A stretch of DNA of 5,195 nucleotides from Pseudomonadota bacterium (lineage in GTDB: Bacteria; Pseudomonadota; Alphaproteobacteria; Rhizobiales; Xanthobacteraceae). The stretch lies in contig JAEYTQ010000314.1 of NCBI GenBank assembly GCA_023433965.1, positions 1 to 5,195 of the forward strand, written 5' to 3'. Below are positions 1 through 5,046 of the stretch, piece after piece (position 1 is the stretch's first letter; each line of letters opens with the position of its first letter). The notes under the pieces were generated by a model that saw nothing but the letters and a program-made list of their open reading frames with translations, searched no databases and was not told the DNA's origin. The translations under genes and the position numbers were made by a program.

Positions 1-119
1 GTACGTTCCCACGCGTTACTCACCCGTCTGCCGCTGACGTATTGCTACGCCCGCTCGACTTGCATGTGTTAAGCCTGCCGCCAGCGTTCGCTCTGAGCCA
101 GGATCAAACTCTCAAGTTG
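1..119 (-). rRNA. rrs: 16S ribosomal RNA, 5' end (partial)
   Basis: Read on the minus strand this is the start of small-subunit rRNA. The universal 27F site AGAGTTTGATCCTGGCTCAG begins at 112 and runs leftwards, followed by the conserved GAACGCTGGCGGCAGGC and, near the left edge, GGGTGAGTAACGCGTGGGAA. Counting back from the 27F site (E. coli position 8) puts the mature 5' end at about 119. The rest of the gene lies beyond position 1. The stretch GCGGGCGTAGCAATACGTC just after AAGTCGA is, from memory, typical of Bradyrhizobium. The exact mature end is inferred by homology. Confidence 0.97.
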
Positions 120-174
120 GACTTGAACTTTGAACCGGCTGATCACAACGTTTGACGAGGTCCCACCATTTTTC

Positions 175-192
175 CGACGACCGAAGCCGCCG
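175..192 (-). other. C(UUCG)G tetraloop hairpin in rRNA leader
   Basis: On the minus strand CGGCGGC pairs with GUCGUCG around a UUCG loop. All seven positions pair (two are G-U wobbles) and the loop is closed by C-G, the ultra-stable cUUCGg form. It lies about 55 nt upstream of the 16S 5' end. It is probably a folding nucleation or processing landmark in the precursor, but that role is inferred. Confidence 0.7.
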
Positions 193-278
193 AGCTGCCT
201 GCGATTCACATCGCTGGCAACGATCGTGTTTCCTTTAAAACGTGTACCGCCGAAGTCTTTCGTCCGGTCTCGATCAGA

Positions 279-292
279 GAAGCCGAAGCTTC
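279..292 (-). other. second C(UUCG)G tetraloop hairpin in rRNA leader
   Basis: On the minus strand GAAGC and GCTTC form five Watson-Crick pairs around a UUCG loop closed by C-G. An overlapping alternative exists, because the quasi-palindrome at 288-300 (GCTTCC, one base, GGAAGC) shares the 288-292 arm, but the tetraloop form should be more stable. Confidence 0.65.
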
Positions 293-344
293 CCGGAAGC
301 GAGACCCGCAAGGACTCCGCCGTCCACGTTTCTCTTTCTTCATC

Positions 345-360
345 TTCACTTGTCAAACAG
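345..360 (-). promoter_or_regulatory. boxA-like rRNA antitermination element
   Basis: The minus strand reads CTGTTTGACAAGTGAA. It resembles the E. coli rrn boxA (TGCTCTTTAACA), the RNA site bound by NusB/NusE (S10), which lets RNA polymerase pass Rho-dependent terminators in rRNA operons. It follows a perfect hairpin by three bases, the boxB-then-boxA order seen in E. coli rrn leaders. TTTGACA could be mistaken for a -35 box, but no -10 sits at a suitable distance downstream. Confidence 0.6.
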
Positions 361-363
361 CCC

Positions 364-380
364 GGGACCGTGGAGGTCCC
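364..380 (-). other. boxB-like hairpin, UCCAC loop
   Basis: On the minus strand GGGACC and GGTCCC form a perfect 6-bp stem around the five-base loop TCCAC. It lies immediately upstream of the boxA-like element, the position of boxB in E. coli rrn leaders. boxB is not essential for rrn antitermination in E. coli, so function here is inferred from position only. Confidence 0.6.
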
Positions 381-382
381 AA

Positions 383-399
383 CCTTCCGTGGAGGAAGG
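383..399 (-). other. tandem leader hairpin with the same UCCAC loop
   Basis: On the minus strand CCTTCC and GGAAGG form a perfect 6-bp stem around TCCAC, the same five-base loop as the neighbouring hairpin at 364-380 but with an unrelated stem. The two hairpins are separated by two bases. Its upstream arm overlaps the arm of the next hairpin (396-413), so the two cannot be fully formed together. Confidence 0.6.
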
Positions 400-413
400 G
401 TTCCGACACCCTT
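396..413 (-). other. leader hairpin, alternative to 383-399
   Basis: On the minus strand AAGGGT and ACCCTT form a perfect 6-bp stem around a six-base loop. It is transcribed before the hairpin at 383-399 and shares bases 396-399 with it, so the two structures compete. Confidence 0.5.
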
Positions 414-538
414 ACCGACGATGAATGACTCCAACCGACTGGTGTCGATTGTTGTGTCACTCAACAAGGTGAGGAGCATCAGTGGCGCGTCCGCTCGCCT
501 TGGTCAGTGACCCGGCGGCGCCGCGCTCAGTGGTTGGG

Positions 539-567
539 GTTATAGGCCCCGCCTTCCGGGCTGTCAA
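539..567 (-). promoter_or_regulatory. rRNA operon promoter (housekeeping sigma)
   Basis: On the minus strand a perfect -35 TTGACA (567-562) is followed after exactly 17 bp by -10 TATAAC (544-539), five of six to TATAAT. The spacer is strongly GC-rich. Transcription should start at an A around 535-531. The C-rich discriminator after the -10 (CCCAACC) is of the kind that makes rRNA promoters sensitive to ppGpp. The orientation and the ~415-nt distance to 16S fit an rrn P1. From memory, the Bradyrhizobium rrn promoter is regarded as a standard primary-sigma promoter. This is the strongest promoter-like sequence I see here. Confidence 0.88.
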
Positions 568-587
568 CGCCAATCGTCAACAAATCG
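568..587 (-). promoter_or_regulatory. possible UP element of the rrn promoter
   Basis: The bases directly upstream of the -35 are richer in A+T than the surroundings (CGATTTGTTGACGATTG on the minus strand), the location where the RNA polymerase alpha C-terminal domain contacts UP elements of rRNA promoters. Short A-tracts recur further upstream at 608-612, 671-675 and 680-686. The match to the E. coli UP consensus is poor. Confidence 0.25.
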
Positions 588-670
588 TCGCACAGTGGAA
601 TGGCAGGAAAAATCACGTGTTTAGAGTGGCTTAACGGCCCGTGGAGCGCGACCGTCGGGCTCGGTCGACG

Positions 671-718
671 AAAAAGCTGAAAAAAAGTTTGGGTCCCCGA
701 GGGCTCCCGAGGGACGCT
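671..718 (-). terminator. weak terminator-like hairpin and T-tracts facing rrn
   Basis: On the minus strand GTCCC (718-714) can pair with GGGAC downstream, and after a six-base gap there is a run of seven Ts (686-680), then a second run of five (675-671). Placed upstream of the rrn promoter, it could stop read-through into the operon. The stem is short and the gap before the T-run too long for a textbook terminator, so the A/T tracts may instead be bent DNA. Confidence 0.22.
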
Positions 719-820
719 GGAGAGGCTCTTGGGGCGGGCTGCGGCGCCGCGCCGGTGACGTCCCTGGCGCCATCCCGTTGAGGAAGCTTTTTCCATATTT
801 GGCGCCGTACTTGAGCCACA

Positions 821-863
821 ATCCCGCGGCGTTCTGGTAAGAGACAAGCTTGAATCGCGGGAT
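821..863. repeat. 8-bp inverted repeat, 27-bp spacer
   Basis: ATCCCGCG (821-828) and CGCGGGAT (856-863) are perfect inverted copies. It could be an RNA stem-loop if transcribed, or a split operator between the divergent transcription units. No known motif is recognised. Confidence 0.4.
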
Positions 864-900
864 GCCTGTGGGGGCTGCCGGCGATTTTCATGGGGTCAGA

Positions 901-932
901 GGAAGGCGATCTTGCAAATGACGCGACCTTCC
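901..932 (+). other. hairpin upstream of the M23 gene
   Basis: GGAAGG (901-906) pairs perfectly with CCTTCC (927-932), and the stem can extend through CG/CG if A926 is bulged. The palindrome TTCGA-CAT-TCGAA (933-945) follows directly. The pair lies about 180 bp before the TTG start and could be part of the mRNA leader or a DNA-binding site. Function unknown. Confidence 0.35.
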
Positions 933-992
933 TTCGACATTCGAAAGACATCGAGAGCGCTTCACCCGTCCAGCTGTTCGTAATTTCGGCCG

Positions 993-1007
993 GCCCCATC
1001 AAGGGGC
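993..1007 (+). other. small GC hairpin followed by TTT
   Basis: GCCCC and GGGGC pair around a five-base loop, and TTTCT follows. It resembles a minimal intrinsic terminator or attenuator ahead of the M23 gene, but the stem is only 5 bp and the T-run only three, so termination is doubtful. Confidence 0.22.
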
Positions 1008-1108
1008 TTTCTGGGCACGGACGGTTGTGCGGCTTGCCTTTTCCGGCGATCCCCGTTCAAGAGGGCACCCGGGGACAGGTTCGAGACGAGCACTTGGGTC
1101 GTTGAATT

Positions 1109-1114
1109 GGGGGA
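1109..1114 (+). promoter_or_regulatory. ribosome binding site of the M23 gene
   Basis: GGGGGA lies six bases before the TTG at 1121. It supports this unusual start codon: no ATG or GTG in this frame occurs before the conserved N-terminal region and the membrane segment. Confidence 0.55.
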
Positions 1115-1120
1115 CTTGGG

Positions 1121-3184
1121 TTGAACCACAGGACGTCACGCGGCGCTTACGGGCGTGAGACCGGGATCATCGATCTCGGCCACGAGCCGCCGCTGTCGGT
1201 CGACGGTTCCGAAGCCGCCGTGATCGACCGCCGTCGCGTCTCGGTGCAATGGTTCAGCGGGACAATCTTGACCGGACTCTGCGGCGCAGCCCTCATCGGC
1301 GGCGCCGTTTTCGCATCGCTCGACGGCGAGATGACGTTCGCCAAGGTGCCGGAGCGGGTCGAAGGCGCGCTGCGCGGTGCGTTCGGCGCCGCCGATCGCG
1401 CCGCCACGCTGCACAAGAGCGACCGACTACCGCCGCCGAGCGAATCCAGCGCCTCGCGCAACGTCATGCGCGTCTCGACCGTCGCGCGCGTCGGCAACCG
1501 CGACGTGATGCGGGTGCGTCCGTTCGTGCGGATCGCCGGCAATCTGTCGATGACGACGAGCGATCTGTCGGCGAAGATCCCGCCGTTCAACGCCCAACGC
1601 CTGCTCACCGACGTCGGCTCCGATTCCAAGACGGCGTCGGAAGATCCCAACAATCCCGAAGCCGTCGAGCCCGACGCGGAAGTGTCCTTCGTCACCAAGG
1701 ACCTGTCGCCGGTGCTGCCGAAGGCCAAGATTTCCGCGGTGGTGGCGCTCGACGACATCCTGATGCGGGTGCGCGACGCCGCCAATTGGCGTGGCAATGG
1801 CGGGGTGCGCTACGCATCGCTCGCCAATGCCGCCGCCGACGTCTCCGGCGCGACCGGCGCGTCCGACATCAGAAGCGCCTACGCGCCCGAAGGATCCTCG
1901 TCTGATCCCTATGCCGGCTTCGAGACGCGCGTGGTGCCGGAAAACGTCACGCTGCTGCCCAAGACCAAGGAGCAGATCACCGGCGGCAATCCCAACGGCG
2001 AACGCGTCCACCTGGTCAGGAAGGGCGACAGCGTCGCCGGCGTGCTGCGCGACCTCGGCGCCACCGCCGACGAGATCAAGGCGATCACCGCAACGCTCGG
2101 CCCGCGCGGCCGCGACGGCGGCCTCAAGGAAGGCGAGAAGCTCCGCATCCTGATGGCGCCCGCAAGCCCCGGCGCGCGCCTGCAACCCTACCGTGTCGTC
2201 ATCGCCAACGAGACCATGGTCGAGGCGATCGCGGCGCTGTCCGACCTCGGCAGATACGTCGCCGTCGACGTCTCCAGCATGAACACCGTGGCGGACGCCG
2301 CGGCGAACGCCAGCAGCGACGACGACGACGATGATGACGGTTCCGGGGTGCGGCTCTACCAGAGCATCTACGAGACCGCGATGCGCAACAAGGTCCCGAT
2401 GCCCGTCATCGAGGACATGATCAAGATCTATTCCTACGACGTCGATTTCCAGCGCAAGGTGCAGCCCGGCGATTCCTTCGACGTGTTCTACGCCGGCGAG
2501 GACGAGGGCGTGACCTCGATCGAAAAGAACGAGGTGCTGTTCGCCTCGCTCACCGTCGGCGGCGAAACCAAGAAATACTACCGCTACCAGAGCCCCGACG
2601 ATGGCCTCGTCGATTATTACGACGACACAGGCAAGAGCGCGAAGAAGTTCCTGGTCCGAAAGCCCGTCAACAACGCCATCATGCGCTCCGGTTTCGGCGG
2701 CCGCCGCCATCCGATCCTCGGCTACGTGAAGATGCACACCGGCGTCGACTGGTCGACCAGCTACGGCACGCCGATCTTCGCCTCCGGCAACGGCGTGATC
2801 GAGAAGGCCGGCCCCGAGGGCGGCTACGGCAAGTACATCCGCATCAAGCACGCCAACGGCTACGAGACCGCCTACGGCCACATGTCGGCCTTCGCCAAGG
2901 GCATGGAGCCCGGCAAGAAGGTGCGCCAAGGTCAGGTGATCGGCTTCGTCGGCTCCTCCGGCCTGTCGACCGGCCCGCACGTCCATTACGAGATCCTGGT
3001 CAACGGCCGCTTCGTCGACCCGATGCGCGTGAAGCTGCCGCGCGGCCGTTCGCTGGAAGGCCCGATGCTGGCAGGCTTCGAGAAGGAGCGCGACCGGCTC
3101 GACGGCATGATGAGCGGCCGCGGCGGCGTCATCGCCCGCATGTCGGACGCGACCGGCGGTCCGCTGCAGGTCACCAACCGGTAA
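1121..3184 (+). CDS. membrane-anchored M23 peptidoglycan endopeptidase with LysM-like domain
   Basis: This 687-residue protein is a probable zinc DD-endopeptidase that cuts peptidoglycan peptide cross-links in the periplasm. A basic cytoplasmic N-terminus (RRR at 37-39) precedes one membrane segment at about 45-67. Residues 70-290 look mostly disordered. A LysM/OapA-like domain spans about 295-347 (VRKGDSVAGVLRDLGA), then comes a seven-Asp linker (400-406) and a Csd3/MepM-like N2 region (about 409-510). The C-terminal M23 (LytM) domain, about 518-636, has GFGGRRHP, HTGVD (H539, D543), YGHM (H587) and GPHVHYE (H620, H622), so zinc ligands and catalytic histidines are all present. The architecture is that of E. 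coli MepM, lengthened by the N-terminal region, and resembles rhizobial RgsM-type enzymes needed for polar growth (family comparison from memory). The start is TTG, chosen for the upstream GGGGGA. Orthology to a named gene is not established. Confidence 0.92.
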   Translation: MNHRTSRGAYGRETGIIDLGHEPPLSVDGSEAAVIDRRRVSVQWFSGTILTGLCGAALIGGAVFASLDGEMTFAKVPERVEGALRGAFGAADRAATLHKSDRLPPPSESSASRNVMRVSTVARVGNRDVMRVRPFVRIAGNLSMTTSDLSAKIPPFNAQRLLTDVGSDSKTASEDPNNPEAVEPDAEVSFVTKDLSPVLPKAKISAVVALDDILMRVRDAANWRGNGGVRYASLANAAADVSGATGASDIRSAYAPEGSSSDPYAGFETRVVPENVTLLPKTKEQITGGNPNGERVHLVRKGDSVAGVLRDLGATADEIKAITATLGPRGRDGGLKEGEKLRILMAPASPGARLQPYRVVIANETMVEAIAALSDLGRYVAVDVSSMNTVADAAANASSDDDDDDDGSGVRLYQSIYETAMRNKVPMPVIEDMIKIYSYDVDFQRKVQPGDSFDVFYAGEDEGVTSIEKNEVLFASLTVGGETKKYYRYQSPDDGLVDYYDDTGKSAKKFLVRKPVNNAIMRSGFGGRRHPILGYVKMHTGVDWSTSYGTPIFASGNGVIEKAGPEGGYGKYIRIKHANGYETAYGHMSAFAKGMEPGKKVRQGQVIGFVGSSGLSTGPHVHYEILVNGRFVDPMRVKLPRGRSLEGPMLAGFEKERDRLDGMMSGRGGVIARMSDATGGPLQVTNR

Positions 3185-3185
3185 G

Positions 3186-3199
3186 TCGGCAAGCGCCGA
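3186..3199 (+). other. short hairpin just after the M23 stop codon
   Basis: TCGGC and GCCGA pair around a four-base loop starting two bases after the TAA. The nearest T-run (3212-3215) is 12 bases further on, too far for a classic intrinsic terminator. It may protect the mRNA 3' end or be chance in GC-rich sequence. Confidence 0.25.
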
Positions 3200-3212
3200 T
3201 ATCGAGCGACAT

Positions 3213-3234
3213 TTTCAAACGAGATTTCAAACGA
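3213..3234. repeat. tandem 10-bp direct repeat, possible operator
   Basis: TTTCAAACGA occurs twice (3213-3222 and 3225-3234), 12 bp start to start, about one helical turn. This A+T-rich pair stands out from the GC-rich surroundings and lies about 105 bp before the propeller start codon. It could bind a regulator on one face of the DNA. No regulator family is recognised. Confidence 0.4.
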
Positions 3235-3285
3235 TAACGCGGCACAGCGCAGGCGCACTTGGCGGCTCGCAACGTCAAGTTTCAT

Positions 3286-3313
3286 TTGCCAAGCCGCGTG
3301 AGGGGCGAATACT
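3286..3313 (+). promoter_or_regulatory. candidate promoter of the propeller gene
   Basis: TTGCCA (3286-3291, five of six to TTGACA) is followed after 16 bp by AATACT (3308-3313, four of six to TATAAT). Transcription would begin near 3320, giving a leader of about 20 nt with the ribosome binding site inside it. The match is moderate, and read-through from the M23 gene is also possible. Confidence 0.3.
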
Positions 3314-3326
3314 TTCCTAAAAAAAC

Positions 3327-3332
3327 GGGAGG
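3327..3332 (+). promoter_or_regulatory. ribosome binding site deciding the propeller start
   Basis: GGGAGG lies seven bases before the ATG at 3340. It selects that ATG over the in-frame TTG at 3259, which would add 27 residues ahead of the signal peptide and has no good Shine-Dalgarno sequence. Confidence 0.8.
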
Positions 3333-3339
3333 TCTCGCC

Positions 3340-4959
3340 ATGAAGAACAGGCTCGCCTGCGCAGCCGCCGTCGTTGCGCTGTTGTCCACCACGAGCGCAT
3401 CGGCCGACGGCTGGGAGGTCACCAGGCTCGTCGCCGGCTCGGCGTTCCACGGCGTGCACGGGGTCGGTGTCGACAAGGCCGGCCGTCTGTTTGCCGGCAG
3501 CGTCGCGGGCGCGGCACTCTACGAGGTCGACATCGCCGCTGGAAGCGCCAAGGTTGCAATCCCGACACCGGTCGGAATGGCCGACGACATCGCATTCGCC
3601 CCCGACGGCACCATGGCCTGGACCGGTTTCCTCGCCGGCGATCTCTATGCGCGCAAGGGCGACGGCCCGATCAAGAAGCTCGCATCCGGCCTTCCCGGCA
3701 TCAACTCACTCGCCTTCCGCAAGGACGGCCGGCTCTACGCCACCACCGTTTTCCTCGGCGATGCGCTCTATGAAATCGACGTCGAGGGCGTCAAGCCGCC
3801 GCGCCAGATCATGGAGAAGATGGGCGGCCTCAACGGCTTCGAGTTCGGCCCGGACGACAAGCTCTATGGTCCGCTCTGGTTCAAGGGCCAGGTCGCACGG
3901 GTCGACGTCGACAAGGCCGAGCTGACCGTCGTTGCCGAGGGCTTCAAGATTCCGGCCGCGGTGAACTTCGATTCCAAGGGCAACCTCTTCGTGATCGACA
4001 CCGCGCTGGGCCAGCTCGTCCGGGTCGATCCCAAAACGGGCGCCAAGACCATGGTGGCGCAATTGAAGCCGTCACTGGACAACCTCGCCATCGACGCCAA
4101 GGACCGCATCTACGTCTCCAACATGGCCGACAACGGCATTCAGGAGGTCGATCCGGCGACCGGCCAGGCCAGGCAGATCATCAGCGGCAAGCTCGCGCTG
4201 CCCGGCGGTATCGGCGTCACCTCGGAGAACGGCAGGGACACGATCCACGTCGCCGACGTGTTCGCCTATCGCACCGTGGACGGTGCGACCGGCGAGGTCA
4301 CCGAAAAGGCGCGCATGCACGCGGCGGGCACGACGCTCGAATATCCCATGAGCGCGACGGCGAAGGGCAACGACGTGATCCTGTCGAGCTGGTTCACCGG
4401 CACCGTGCAGGTGATCGACGGCAAGACCGGCGCGACGCGCGATATGCTGCACGGCTTCAAGGCGCCGCATGACGCTGTCGTGCTTGCCGACGGCACCATC
4501 CTCGTGGCCGAGCTCGGCACCAAGTCGCTGGTCAAGGTGAATGGTGAGCACGGCAAGGACCGTACCACGCTGATCGGCGACCTCGAGGGACCGATGGGGC
4601 TCGTTCGCGGCGCCGGCGACGAAGTCTACGTCAGCGAAGCTTTTTCCGGCGTCGTTTCCAGGATCGACAGCAAGGGCGGCAAGACGGTGCTCGCCAAGGT
4701 CCTGAAGATGCCGGAAGGCATCGCCCGCGCCAGCGACGGCCAGCTGATCGTCGCGGAGGTGGGCGCCCAGCGGCTGATCGCGATCGCCTCCGAGAGCGGC
4801 AAGATCACAGAGATCGCCGCCAATCTCCCGATCGGCCTGACCGGCGCGCCCAGCGGCCTGCCGACGCATATCCCCACGGGCGTCGCAGTCGGCGCCACGG
4901 GCGCGATCTATGTCAGCTCGGACATCGAGAACGCGATCTATAAGGTCGTAAGGAAGTAG
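3340..4959 (+). CDS. exported NHL/SMP-30-like beta-propeller protein
   Basis: This 539-residue protein starts with a Sec signal peptide: KNR, a hydrophobic stretch to about residue 17, then the cleavage motif ASA after residue 22 (mature start DGWEV). The product should be periplasmic or secreted. The mature chain is built of about twelve repeats of roughly 42 residues with the pattern hydrophobic-GhxhxxDGxLYVxxxxxxxhxxhDxxxG, for example INSLAFRKDGRLYATT and LDNLAIDAKDRIYVSN. Repeats begin near residues 39, 81, 121, 164, 206, 247, 288, 335, 376, 418, 458 and 512. This is the NHL / SMP-30-gluconolactonase / virginiamycin B lyase-like propeller superfamily, whose members bind ligands or act as hydrolases or lyases. 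I cannot assign a substrate or catalytic residues. There are no cysteines in the mature chain, no lipobox and no membrane anchor. The gene lies 155 bp after the M23 gene and 87 bp before a small gene on the same strand. Confidence 0.88.
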   Translation: MKNRLACAAAVVALLSTTSASADGWEVTRLVAGSAFHGVHGVGVDKAGRLFAGSVAGAALYEVDIAAGSAKVAIPTPVGMADDIAFAPDGTMAWTGFLAGDLYARKGDGPIKKLASGLPGINSLAFRKDGRLYATTVFLGDALYEIDVEGVKPPRQIMEKMGGLNGFEFGPDDKLYGPLWFKGQVARVDVDKAELTVVAEGFKIPAAVNFDSKGNLFVIDTALGQLVRVDPKTGAKTMVAQLKPSLDNLAIDAKDRIYVSNMADNGIQEVDPATGQARQIISGKLALPGGIGVTSENGRDTIHVADVFAYRTVDGATGEVTEKARMHAAGTTLEYPMSATAKGNDVILSSWFTGTVQVIDGKTGATRDMLHGFKAPHDAVVLADGTILVAELGTKSLVKVNGEHGKDRTTLIGDLEGPMGLVRGAGDEVYVSEAFSGVVSRIDSKGGKTVLAKVLKMPEGIARASDGQLIVAEVGAQRLIAIASESGKITEIAANLPIGLTGAPSGLPTHIPTGVAVGATGAIYVSSDIENAIYKVVRK

Positions 4960-4982
4960 AGCGCTTGCACGGACCTCCCCGC

Positions 4983-5003
4983 GGAACCGGCGCATCCGGT
5001 TCC
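4983..5003 (+). other. perfect 8-bp stem-loop between propeller gene and small gene
   Basis: GGAACCGG and CCGGTTCC form eight uninterrupted pairs around the loop CGCAT. It lies 23 bp after the propeller stop and 43 bp before the next ATG. No T-run follows, so it is not a classic intrinsic terminator. It could block 3' exonucleases and set different mRNA levels for the two genes, or be a dispersed palindromic element. Confidence 0.6.
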
Positions 5004-5033
5004 CGGTTAGACGCAGACGGAAGCCCGACCAGC

Positions 5034-5040
5034 AGGAGGA
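5034..5040 (+). promoter_or_regulatory. strong ribosome binding site of the small gene
   Basis: AGGAGGA lies six bases before the ATG at 5047. It is a full-strength Shine-Dalgarno sequence and the main evidence, with codon use, that the following partial frame is a real gene. Confidence 0.8.
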
Positions 5041-5046
5041 TCGCCC

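Larger units (their letters stand above)
120..535 (-). other. pre-16S rRNA leader (untranslated)
   Basis: This is the transcribed spacer between the rrn promoter at 539-567 and the mature 16S 5' end near 119. It is about 415 nt long and would be removed by RNase III and other ribonucleases during 16S maturation. On the minus strand it contains, in transcription order, three closely packed hairpins (413-364), a boxA-like element (360-345), two C(UUCG)G tetraloop hairpins (292-279 and 192-175), then the junction with 16S. Open frames here on both strands lack a ribosome binding site and recognisable products, so I treat it as RNA only. The 3' partner strand of the RNase III stem would lie after 16S, outside the window. 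Confidence 0.85.
568..1120. other. intergenic region between divergent rrn and M23 gene
   Basis: About 550 bp without a convincing gene. It should hold upstream control elements of the rrn promoter at its left end and the promoter and 5' UTR of the M23 gene at its right end. I could not fix a plus-strand promoter: TTGAGC at 811 has no good -10 partner. Contents noted: A-tracts (608-612, 671-675, 680-686), a CACGTG palindrome (614-619), CCCGAGGG repeated with a 10-bp period (696-703, 706-713), GCGGCGCCGC (741-750), an 8-bp inverted repeat (821-863), a hairpin (901-932), a 13-bp palindrome (933-945) and a small hairpin (993-1007). Confidence 0.7.

Noticed and set aside
328..356. TTGACA on the minus strand (356-351) as a second rrn promoter
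   Set aside because: The sequence 17 bp downstream (AGAAAC) is not a -10, and the site fits the boxA-like element better.
130..510. Open frames on both strands within the rRNA leader
   Set aside because: This is transcribed spacer of the rrn operon, and the frames carry no ribosome binding site or protein-like pattern.
515..752. GCGGCGCCGCGC present twice (515-526 and 741-752)
   Set aside because: A pure G/C palindrome recurring in GC-rich DNA is plausible by chance, and the flanks are unrelated.
1078..1090. GGTTCGAGAC resembling a tRNA T-loop
   Set aside because: The flanking bases do not pair as a T-stem and no acceptor or anticodon arms are found around it.
890..1105. 71-codon plus-strand frame upstream of the M23 gene
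   Set aside because: No Shine-Dalgarno before the ATG, no recognisable protein features, and the frame overlaps hairpins. Most likely non-coding.
1427..2986. 519-codon open frame on the minus strand inside the M23 gene
   Set aside because: It lies opposite a gene with an intact catalytic domain, its His/Val/Ala/Asp-rich translation resembles no family, and long antisense frames are expected from GC-rich codon bias.
3258..3293. CTTGGC and GCCAAG inverted repeat upstream of the propeller gene
   Set aside because: Six-base arms with a 24-base spacer and competing pairings. Not distinguishable from chance.
3259..3339. 27-residue N-terminal extension of the propeller from TTG 3259
   Set aside because: The GGGAGG site and a clean signal peptide both point to the ATG at 3340. 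An extension would bury the signal peptide.
4072..4995. 307-codon open frame on the minus strand inside the propeller gene
   Set aside because: Composition-driven shadow of the propeller coding sequence, with no ribosome binding site or recognisable domain.
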